This document shows positions 54,196 to 64,000 of a DNA stretch of 64,000 bases, one piece after another. The notes below the pieces were generated by a model. The model saw only the letters and a program-made list of their open reading frames with translations, did no database searches and was not told where the DNA came from. The position numbers and the translations under genes were made by a program. The number at the start of each line of letters is the position of its first letter. Within the stretch, counting starts at the first letter, position 1. Origin of the DNA: Astragalus membranaceus (lineage: Eukaryota; Streptophyta; Magnoliopsida; Fabales; Fabaceae). The stretch spans positions 85,213,701 to 85,277,700 of the forward strand of contig CM076849.1 of assembly GCA_039519185.1 (NCBI GenBank), in the 5' to 3' direction.

Positions 54196-56637
54196 TGTAA
54201 CGCCCCGATTTTTATTAAAAATTATTTTGAATTAGTATTCGAAGTATGAATAATTTTGGAAGTTATTTTAGTTTATAGAGTTGTAAGAAAATATTTGTTG
54301 TGAAATCGGGATTTAAAAATGAATTAAAATGAGTTTTTACTATATTTATGCGCATACACCCCCTGTTTTGCTATTCGCACCCCCCTGCCCACCTTACTTA
54401 CCATGTGCGTGCCCTACCCCAGAGAAACCCGGGCACTATTCCTTCTTCTTCTTCCTGGTGCAACGCAGAAGCGCAAACCAAAAACCCTCTCTTCTCCTCA
54501 AATTCGTTCTCCTTCCCTAGGCCACGGTTTGGCCTGAAAATTCATCTTCCCACTCGAAATCACGCTCTGAGTTCGATTTTGGCCTCAATTTAATCGATTG
54601 GTGCTTCGTTCAGCCAGTTTCAGACACGACCCTAAAACCCAACCGAACGGTTTTGCACCTATTCCGACCACCACAGACTCCGGTTGGAAAATCGGACATC
54701 ATATTTGGATTCTACTCGTCGATACCTTCAGGAAACACTAGTCCTTTGTTAGTTTCGGTGAAGTTGACATCGGACCTGTTCGTACCGTTAATTGCTCGTT
54801 TCCCGAGGAACCCGTAGACTTCCGGTGCTAAGTTCGTTACCGTGGACGATTCGGCTCTGTGCTCGCTATCAATATTAATATTAAATTACCCAGGTTAGGG
54901 GGCTCTTCTTTATACCTATAATAGTTCTTAAGATAGGTACTATGTATAGGGTAGGTTGTTTGATGTTTGAATTGTTGAATGTTGTGTTAATGTCAAGTTG
55001 TTGTATTGAGTCATTGTGGTGTAGTAGATTGATTGATGTGAAAATGAGTCTGATAGGAATTGTGCATATAAATTGTTTGATTAATTACTTCAATGAAAGG
55101 AATATGGATATATGTTGGTTGTGATGAACTTGATAAAATATCAATTGAAGTGGTGTTGAAGTGGTGTGGATTAATTGTTGAAAACGTTGGATAAATTATG
55201 TTGTTGAATTGTGAAAGAAGGTGTGTGTTGTTTCAGAGACGTCCTGAATTGTTTCAGAGACGTCCTGAATTGTTTCAGAGACGTCCCGAATTTCTTTCGA
55301 AAAACTGTTTTTGACATAACTTTTGACTCGGGAGTCCGATTGAGACGTCCCGAGATGTTTTGGAAAGCTTATTCAGAGGGCCACCTGAATATTCTAGTTT
55401 TGGGCAATAAACATTATTTTCTGGAAAAATTATTTAATTGTGGGCCAGGTCTTTAAATACTACTGTTTTGGAAAACTTATCGTTCTCGGGGATTTTTGGA
55501 AAAAGGCGTCGTTTTGAAAAAGGGTACTACCCCGCTGAATTTGGGTGTTGGCTGTTGTTGGATGGGCGCCAATTGGGCAGCCCCTATGCGCCCATATATG
55601 TTATGTGACAGTTTGGTCCTTAAAGCGTCAACTTAGTCTTTGCGTGTGTCGGTTGGTCCAATATTTGCGGGGTGGTGTAATTGTTGAGTAAAATTACTAA
55701 CCTAAGGATACAAACTGAGTTGAAATAAATTGGAGACGTGAGAGCGGTGTGGGACTTCGGTCCAAAGCGGTGTGATGCCCTTAAGGCTTACATGTTGATG
55801 ATGTTTGGGACTTCGGTCCAAAGCGGTGTGATGCCCTAAAGCTTATATGTTGATGATGTTGAGTTAAGAAATAAAAAGCGGTGAGTTTAATAATTATTAT
55901 GGTTTATGTGTGGTGTTGTGGTGCATAGTCATAGTGTCACATGACTCATATTGCATAAAGCGGTGTGTAGGCTTCGGCCAAAGCGGTGTGGTGGCTTCGG
56001 CCAAAGCGGTGAGTGCCCTCCAGGCTAATGGCGGTGATGATGGATCCACATGCATGTTGCATTACATGCATTAGTCAAGCATTTGATGAGTGTATGGATG
56101 AATTATGAATATGATGATTGTTGTTGATAATGTGGTGAGTTGTTATGAATTAGTGTTGCTTGCTGCCCTTCCTTAATATAATGCTTACCTTAATTATTAT
56201 TATTTGTGTAAAGAGACTCACCCTACTGCTTTATGTTGCTTCTTATGTCGGCAACTTGCAGGTAATCGAGAGTGAGGGCATTCTTATGCCTCTTTTCTAG
56301 TAGTGTGTCAGCTCTGATATGTAGCACCAGGAGGAGGGCGTAGTAGTACTGTTATTGTCATTTTGATGTATTGGACTGTTATGTTGATGTTCTGATACCA
56401 TTCCGCTGTGTTGATGATATTTCATTATGTGCTGTAAACTAAAACAGGTGTTTGTGGGTCCGTCCCTAAACTATCGTGCTATATATCGTGCTATTGTTTG
56501 TTGACCTATGTCACTCGATTATAAGTTGGTTGTTTTTATAAGCGTTGAAGTGTGACACTCTCTTTCAATGATTTTTTATTTTTAAACTCTGGTATTATAT
56601 ACATTAAATAATAGTTATTTAGAAAGGGGGTGTTACG
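54196..56637 (+). repeat. 5' LTR of a non-autonomous Tekay-like element
   Basis: A 2442-bp LTR starting TGTAACGCCCCG. It differs from 59608-62047 at roughly two dozen positions by eye, about 1 percent, which implies a recent insertion. It contains three tandem GTTTCAGAGACGTCC units (55223-55290) and repeats of GACTTCGGTCCAAAGCGG (55750-55830). The last base before the primer site is G rather than A. Confidence 0.92.
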
Positions 56638-56640
56638 TAG

Positions 56641-56652
56641 TGGTATCAGAGC
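56641..56652 (+). other. Primer-binding site (tRNA-Met type)
   Basis: TGGTATCAGAGC lies three bases after the 5' LTR. This is the standard initiator tRNA-Met primer site of plant retrotransposons. Confidence 0.9.
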
Positions 56653-59590
56653 TGAAGTTCGGCCTGTCCGGCCGAGTTGTCCAGTGTCGAGTCTAGTTAT
56701 CTCTCGAGTCTTGGTACTCGTTCTAACCATAATTTGTGTTTCCGTGATTAGCTGAATTGGTCAGACGGTATGATTGCTATCGTTGATACTGATGCTACTT
56801 GTTGTTCTGTTACTGTCGCATGCTGCGAACGTTTGAGTACCGTATTAACTGTTATGACTGTAGTGTGTTGCCTGGTGTGTTTCTCTGTGTCCCTTGTCGA
56901 TCATCGACAGAGACTGTTGTTGTGAATTTGAGATGAATATGTGTAAGATTGATAAAGGGTTGTATTAATTGTGATGTTGTTGTGATGAGTGTTGATGTTG
57001 TCACGTGTAATTTCGTGCCCAGATGTTTGATGAAGATTGAGATTGAATTAAGATGGGGAGTATGATGTGATATAATTTTTAATAATTAATTTGTATGTTT
57101 TGATGGTGCGAATGATACAATGAGTTGAGACGTTTTGAAAAGAAATTAATGTTTTGAAAGTATGTATCCTATACATCCCCACGGGTGTATAGGCGCCAAA
57201 TTCTAATTGTGTGTAAACTTCGAGTTCGGAGCATCTTTTACCGTGCCATCTTTTGCGTTTGCGTGCCCAAATTCAATTTTAAATATTTTGGCTCGAGTGG
57301 TTTTATTTTTGCACGCGTTGTTGTTCTACAAAAAGAGGTGCTGTTTTCATGTTGTAAATGTGCTTTCCTTTTCACTCGAGTTTGCTGCTGTTTTTGGATT
57401 ACTCCTACTGCTGTCTGTGCAATTTAATGTTGCTATTTTTGAACTGAATTTTCTGCTGTTTTATGACTAAAAGGGGCGTGGTTTATCGCTGTTTTTATAA
57501 GTAAAAAGGAGTACTGTTTTCCCAAATTAAATGCACTGAGTACTCAATTTGAGGCGTACCGTTTACTCAAACCTCACGAGAATGTTTACTAAAATTCGAC
57601 GTGCATTTTCCCCAAAATTAAAGTGTTGGTTATATTGCTTACAGTTGCTGTTTTGTTTTGAAAATAATAGTGTGTTGTTTTTATATTGTTTAAAGATGTC
57701 GTTTTGTTTTGAGATTAATAGTGTACCGTTTTTATGTTGTTAATGTTGCCGTTTTTGTTGCGGTTGTTGCGCATAAAATAGGTTGCCTTACGTGTTGTCT
57801 TGCTCTATGTTCTTGAATTTCTTGGATGTGTGATGTTGTGATAATGTGATTACTATGAGTATAATTTCCTCGCCTAAATGATTACAATTACTAATTTCTT
57901 TTATTGTTATCAGTGAGATTATATATAATTTGTGCTAGGTGGTTTTGAAAACTTAGATTAAAATTGTGCACTTCTATTAAATTATCTCTTATTGTCAGAT
58001 GCCTTCAAAGGTATTCATTTATTTTAAAATGGTTGTATAAAATCAATTTTTATGACGTGTTTTCATCACTTATGTTGATGCTCTAGGCTAAGTGATTTGT
58101 GGAGTTATTTCACTAATTGTTTTTAGGTGCCATCCCTGGACTAACATGCTATTTTCATCTCCATTCACCTTACTTTGTTTCACTCGATTTCTTGATTTTT
58201 CTCAAACTGGGATGCTGTGAACCCACTAGTATATGAAATAGCGTTTACTCTAATGCACGGTGTTATCTTGTTTCTGTCTCTATAGGGGCCTAGAGATGTT
58301 GTAGTAACTTTTCCGAACACAATTTTATGTATGAAACTTCTAAAGTTAGACCAGTGATGTTTGTATTCGTGTCTTGATTATATTTGACAATGTGTAATTT
58401 TGAAAAGATTGTAATTTCTGTTACCTTCAATAATTGGTTACGTGAGTGGGAGGGACTGATCACCCCAAGTACTCACCACCGATGAAAGAGGCGACAATAA
58501 CTAATGGTTTTGTTTTGAGTACTATTTGATTTGGATGTGTTAAGGAGCATCTTCACCCTATGTTCGTTTCATTTATTTCACTTGTTCAAATTTTTCTCAA
58601 TATGTGATGTGGTGAACGTGGTTCGCTGTGAAGATACACATGTTTACTAAACGAGTAGTATAATTGGAAGTTATTTTATCTATGTATCTTGAATTGTGCT
58701 AAGTGCGTGCTAACAAAGTTTAAAATGATTATCTAATTTTGTAGATTCTTCTAAGTGAGCTTACGAAACTAAGTATTGAGCATATAAGTGTGTATGTGCA
58801 TTGTGTTGTATTTTTTCTAATAATGAGTCTAGAACCCTTATAGGAGCTTACTAGAAATAAACTTGATATATAGGACTGAAGTAAGCTTACTTGTGTCTTG
58901 ATTTTACACTACGGTGTGCGATAACTTGTCCTGGTAGAAGTATATGTTTCATTTAACTTCCATGAAGAGTAGTAAAACCACATGCTAACTACTAGTAGCC
59001 TTCTGATAAATAGATTAAAAACGATGCCTGAGTATTTAATTATTTTTTTATTTTATTTTATGTGATTATTGTTTTTGAGGTTGCATTGTTTAATATGGTT
59101 AGATCATTGGGTTTCAGGGCTATGTGTTGATTAGCAGATACCCCTAATTTAATTATGATATGTTATAAAGATTGTTTTCTTGAGTTGCATGATGATGCGA
59201 GAGTTGATTAGCAAATTCTAGATACTTATGTGTGTTGCAAGTGCTTGTGTGTTCCTCTATGTGTAGTCCTTGAGGGTAGGAATTTATCTTATACTTTACT
59301 TTAGTTTGTGTGTCATTCTTGAACCTGTAGTGGCGATTTATGCTTAGAATGAAAGTGCACAGTTATGTGACGTAAGAGGTGGAGTCAATATATTAGGTTG
59401 AGACTCATGAGGAGAGGTAAGCGCATACGTTAGTGTTTCACAGATCAAGGAATAGAACTTTGAAAGGGTTGTAGGTGGGTGTACTGAGGTTAATATTAGG
59501 ATTTAAATCGTGTAAATTTTCGAAGAGATTAAGTGCGAACTAGATTCATCTTGTTGTTGGGATTAGCGTGATTTTCGAGGACGAAAATAT
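56653..59590 (+). mobile_element. Non-coding internal region of the non-autonomous element
   Basis: About 2.9 kb between primer site and polypurine tract with no ORF longer than 90 codons and no gag, protease, RT or integrase motif on either strand. This matches a large retrotransposon derivative that would depend on proteins from a related autonomous Tekay element. Confidence 0.8.
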
Positions 59591-59593
59591 TCC

Positions 59594-59607
59594 AAGTGGG
59601 GGAGAGT
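59594..59607 (+). other. Polypurine tract
   Basis: AAGTGGGGGAGAGT directly precedes the 3' LTR. Confidence 0.85.
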
Positions 59608-62047
59608 TGTAACGCCCCGATTTTTATTAAAAATTATTTTGAATTAGTATTCGAAGTATGAATAATTTTGGAAGTTATTTTAGTTTATAGAGTTGTAAGA
59701 AAATATTTGTTGTGAAATCGGGATTTAAAAATGAATTAAAATGAGTTTTTACTATATTTATACGCATACACCCCCTGTTTTGCTATTCGCACCCCCCTGC
59801 CCACCTTACTTACCATGTGCGTGCCCCACCCCAGAGAAACCCGGGCACTATTCCTTCTTCTTCTTCCTGGTGCAACGCAGAAGCGCAAACTAAAAACCCT
59901 CTCTTCTCCTCAAATTCGTTCTCCTTCCCTAGGCCACGGTTTGGCCTGAAAATTCATCTTCCCACTCGAAATCACGCTCTGAGTTCGATTTTGGCCTCAA
60001 TTTAATCGATTGGTGCTTCGTTCAGCCAGTTTCAGACACGACCCTAAAACCCAACCGAACGGTTTTGCACCTATTCCGACCACCACAGACTCCGGTTGGA
60101 AAATCAGACATCATATTTGGATTCTACTCGTCGAGACCTTCAGGAAACACTAGTCCTTTGTTAGTTTCGGTGAAGTTGACATCGGACCTGTTCGTACCGT
60201 TAATTGCTCGTTTCCCGAGGAACCCGTAGACTTCCGGTGCTAAGTTCGTTACCGTGGACGATTCGGCTCTGTGCTCGCTATCAATATTAATATTAAATTA
60301 CCCAGGTTAGGGGGCTCTTCTTTATACCTATAATAGTTCTTAAGATAGGTACTATGTATAGGGTAGGTTGTTTGATGTTTGAATTGTTGAATGTTGTGTT
60401 AATGTCAAGTTGTTGTATTGAGTCATTGTGGTGAAGTATATTGATTGATGTGAAAATGAGTCTGATAGGAATTGTGCATATAAATTGTTTGATTAATTAC
60501 CTCAATGAAAGGAATATGGATATATGTTGGTTGTGATGAACTTGATAAAATATCAATTGAAGTGGTGTTGAAGTGGTGTGGATTAATTGTTGAAAACGTT
60601 GGATAAATTATGTTGTTGAATTGTGAAAGAAGGTGTGTGTTGTTTCAGAGACGTCCTGAATTGTTTCAGAGACGTCATGAATTGTTTCAGAGACGTCCCG
60701 AATTTCTTTCGAAAAACTGTTTTTGACATAACTTTTGACTAGGGAGTCCGATTGAGACGTCCCGAGATGTTTTGGAAAGCTTATTCAGAGGGCCACCTGA
60801 ATATTCTAGTTTTGGGCAATAAACATTATTTTTTGGAAAAATTATTTAATTGTGGGCCAGGTCTTTAAATACTACTATTTTGGAAAACTTATCGTTCTTG
60901 GGGACTTTTGGAAAAAGGCGTCGTTTTGAAAAAGGGTACTACCCCGCTGAATTTGGGTGTTGGCTGTTGTTGGATGGGCGCCAATTGGGCAGCCCCTGTG
61001 CGCCCATATATGTTATGTGACAGTTTGGTCCTTAAAGCGTCAACTTAGTCTTTGCGTGTGTCGGTTGGTCCAATATTTGCGGGGTGGTGTAATTGTTGAG
61101 TAAAATTACTAACCTAAGGATACAAACTGAGTTGAAATAAATTGGAGACGTGAGAGCGGTGTGGGACTTCGGTCTAAAGCGGTGTGATGCCCTTAAGGCT
61201 TACATGTTGATGATGTTTGGGACTTCGGTCCAAAGCGGTGTGATGCCCTAAAGCTTATATGTTGATGATGTTGAGTTAAGAAATAAAAAGCGGTGAATTT
61301 AATAATTATTATGGTTTATGTGTGGTGTTGTGGTGCATAGTCATAGTGTCACATGACTCATATTGCATAAAGCGGTGTGTAGGCTTCGGCCAAAGCGGTG
61401 TGGTGGCTTCGGCCAAAGCGGTGACTGCCCTCCAGGCTAATGGCGGTGATGATGGATCCACATGCATGTTGCATTACATGCATTAGTCAAGCATTTGATG
61501 AGTGTATGGATGAATTATGAATATGATGATTGTTGTTGATAATGTGATGAGTTGTTATGAATTAGTGTTGCTTGCTGCCCTTCCTTAATATAATGCTTAC
61601 CTTAATTATTATTATTTGTGTAAAGAGACTCACCCTACTGCTTTATGTTGCTTCTTATGTCGGCAACTTGCAGGTAATCGAGAGTGAGGGCATTCTTATG
61701 CCTCTTTTCTAATAGTGTGTCAGCTCTGATATGTAGCACCAGGGGGAGGGCGTAGTAGTACTGTTATTGTCATTTTGATGTATTGGACTGTTATGTTGAT
61801 GTTCTGATACCATTCCGCTGTGTTGATGATATTTCATTATGTGCTGTAAACTAAAACAGGTGTTTGTGGGTCCGTCCCTAAACTATCGTGCTATATATCG
61901 TGCTATTGTTTGTTGACCTATGTCACTCGATTATAAGTTGGTTGTTTTTATAAGCGTTGAAGTGTGACACTCTCTTTCAATGATTTTTTTTTTAAACTCT
62001 GGTATTATATACATTAAATAATAGTTATTTAGAAAGGGGGTGTTACA
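59608..62047 (+). repeat. 3' LTR of the non-autonomous Tekay-like element
   Basis: A 2440-bp direct repeat of 54196-56637, ending GTGTTACA. The flanks are GAGGC (54191-54195) and ATAGG (62048-62052), which do not match. Confidence 0.92.
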
Positions 62048-62108
62048 ATAGGTGACCTCAAAACGTCATCAGCAGCTCCAACGTGGAAATCATCATCACA
62101 AGGATCCC
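62048..62108. other. Short flank between two LTRs
   Basis: 61 bases; they could continue the interrupted element but show no recognisable coding motif. Confidence 0.3.
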
Positions 62109-62329
62109 TGTCATACCCCAATTTTGTCCGGCTTAGGTCCAAACCCTAATTTTCCACACAAAAATAAATTATGCATTTTGAATCCTAGAAGCCGCTCCAA
62201 AGTTTTTGAAATCATTCTTAGGAAACTAGGGTTTTGAAAAATATGTTATGCATGCATGGCAAGCTTTGAAAAATATTTTATGCATGCATGGCAAAGACCT
62301 AAAAGCATTTTTTTTGGAAAGTAAGAATT

Positions 62330-62770
62330 GATTTCTAGGCCAAGAATCGATTTATAGTATGTTGCATAGGCCTTGAAAATCGATTTTCAAGCTCTTCCAT
62401 AGGCCATGAATCGATTCCTCATTGCTTTAACTAAACATGGAATCGATTTTCACCTATTATATATGTCCTGAAAATCGATTTCCCTCTCCTTTCATAGGCC
62501 TTGAAATCGATTTTCAGGCCATTTTAAAGAGGTGAAAATCGATTCCTCCTTTTTCCATAGGCCATACAATCGATTCTCATCATTTCCAAAAATAAAGAAT
62601 CGATTCCTACATATTTCCAAAGACCACAGAATCGATTTTCAGGATCTCCAAATGTCCTGAAAATCGATTCCTACCATTTTCCATAGGCCATATAATCGAT
62701 TCTTATCATTTCCAAAAATAAAGAATCGATTCCTACATATTTCCAAAGGCTCAAACAATCGATTCATCCT
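62330..62770. repeat. AATCGATT-rich tandem region
   Basis: More than fifteen AATCGATT cores recur at spacings of roughly 20-50 bases, with CATAGGCC and TTTCCAAA between them. It precedes the TATA box, so it lies in the U3 enhancer position. Confidence 0.75.
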
Positions 62771-62812
62771 TGCCATAAATGTTTTTAAAAAATTTCTACG
62801 CTTTCCTAAGCC

Positions 62813-62820
62813 TATAAATA
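62813..62820 (+). promoter_or_regulatory. TATA box of the right LTR
   Basis: CCTATAAATAGGC is a strong plant TATA box; transcription would start about 30 bases downstream. Confidence 0.65.
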
Positions 62821-64000
62821 GGCAGCCTCAAATCACATTTTCAGGGACACAGCTCACAAGATCAGAGAGAAGAATTGCTACACACATTTTTTTCACAAGA
62901 TCTGAGAAGAATTGCTCCAGAAACATTTTCACGAGATCTGGGAAGACAACTCTCGCAAATCTCATTTTCCAGTTCTCCGCTTCATTTTTGTTCTTCAGAT
63001 CTGTAATATCTGTCTTCATCAGAGGTATTTCGGTCTTTTCATTTGTTAATATTTAGTTATTGTGATCCATGCCAAAATTGCCCTATGTGATTTAATTTAG
63101 CTATAGTGTCATTGTTGATGATGAACCACATGATTCCCACTTATGCCTAGTGCATCATTGTCTAGGTGGTGAAGATGGTCTCAGATGATTCAACCTTCCC
63201 CTTTCAAACTCTTTCAAAAAAACATTTTTAATTAGAACTACGTCGCTTTGATTCCGTTTGGGATACGTAGGAGCGAGCCACGTTCTCGTCAAGCGCAACA
63301 AATAAAAATTCTTTTCATCCCCTAAACCAATCATTTTCATAAAACAAACAAAATCATTTTCAAACCCATTGTTGCTAGTAGCTCATCAGAGCCTCTGTTC
63401 GTTTAGCTATTAGTGACAATGTCCTTTTCTCCTAAAAATAATAAACGATGATCCATCATAACCTTTGTTAGTTTGATCATCGTACAAATCAATCTCTTTC
63501 GAAAATCACTTTCAAAAAAGATAATAAAAAACGAGTTGTTATCAATAGTCCATCAGAACCTTTGTTCGTTTGACTAGCGGTACAACTCTCTCTTTTTGAG
63601 TATTTAGTAGTGATTCATCATAGCCTCTGCTAGTTTAATCATTCACTAATGCTCGTCCTATTTCAAAAACTCACTAAAAAAGATAAAAAACAAAAACTTT
63701 TCAAAAAGACAACCAAGAACTACGTAGCTTTGAATTCTCCATCGCACCGGGAGATACGTAGAGCGGGCCATCCCGTCAAGCACTTTTTTCTAAAAACCCT
63801 TTTTTCCCCTTCTCACCTAAAATAAAATTTTCATAAAGATTTCCCATTCATCTCCAAATAAGAAATAAATAGGCAAATCTAGGTATTTTTCAAATCAAAC
63901 GTTAAAACCACACATTTAATTAGAGGTTCCCTTTCGGTAGAAAGGACGTGCGCGGTGCTAACACCTTCCTCGCACGTAATCGACCCCCGAACCTATATCT

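Larger units (their letters stand above)
62109..64000 (+). repeat. Large LTR (Ogre/Tat-like), continues beyond window
   Basis: Begins TGTCATACCCCAATTTTG. It contains a tandem region with repeated AATCGATT (62330-62770), a TATA box at 62813, and paired blocks GAACTACGTCGCTTTGATTC (63236) and GAACTACGTAGCTTTGAATT (63717), each with a GATACGTAG block. The last line has GGTGCTAACACCTTCC, typical of the downstream part of long legume LTRs. The lineage is inferred from memory of family style. Confidence 0.6.

Noticed and set aside
54348..54593. ORF in the LTR, repeated at 59817-60005
   Set aside because: It lies in the U3-like part of both LTRs, is short, and has no recognised domain; the repetition simply reflects LTR duplication.

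Overview
The window looks like repeat-dense DNA from a dicot plant, most likely a papilionoid legume. The reasons are Tat-lineage Ty3/gypsy elements with antisense ORFs, Tekay-style LTRs, plant LINEs, hAT/Mutator/CACTA miniature elements, Helitrons ending in a hairpin plus CTAG, (TA)n microsatellites, and an NDR1/HIN1-like (NHL) host gene. Genus assignment is inference. No rRNA, complete tRNA, CRISPR or bacterial operon structure was seen. Only one ORF (the NHL-like gene) looks like an intact host gene; nearly everything else is transposon-derived or decayed.

Layout. 1-2268: gag and 5' LTR of a minus-strand Tat element whose remainder lies left of the window. 2269-4640: foldback and SINE-like repeats plus a fragment of an LRR receptor kinase gene. 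4640-6835 (plus) and 7127-8660 (minus): two 5'-truncated LINEs. 8660-9876: one arm of an inverted repeat pair and a degenerate tandem repeat. 9877-49849: minus-strand Tat sequence bounded by a 3' LTR (9877-10733) and a truncated 5' LTR (49400-49849). Between them, reading leftward from the 5' side, come gag, protease, RT, RNase H, integrase and finally a plus-strand plant-mobile-domain-like antisense ORF. This sequence is split by nested insertions: LTRs at 15248-17194, 17686-19060 and 21843-24155, a 22.7-kb complex at 24478-47148, and a hAT MITE at 48933-49264.

The 22.7-kb complex holds inside-out CACTA ends (24533-25696 and 46689-47148), the NHL-like gene with duplicated upstream blocks, an Athila-like protease remnant, LINE fragments, two Helitron 3' ends, two SINE-like elements, several hAT-type MITEs and a copia-like LTR. 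One Helitron (37042-42763) can be delimited at both ends and sits inside a hAT MITE (36967-43107). A 97-bp gag segment is present at both borders of the complex, so the flanking Tat halves may be one rearranged element or two sister copies.

49850-51400 is the opposite arm of the inverted repeat, carrying a Mutator-type MITE. 51470-54195 is the 3' side of another Tat-lineage element with its antisense ORF, cut by a young non-autonomous LTR retrotransposon (54196-62047) with two nearly identical 2.4-kb LTRs, a tRNA-Met-type primer site, a polypurine tract and no coding capacity. From 62109 to the end lies one more large LTR with a clear TATA box.

No new biochemical system was found. The points most worth following up are the order of nested insertions, several exact target-site duplications, the inside-out CACTA arrangement, gene capture by the Helitron, and the antisense ORF convergent with integrase.
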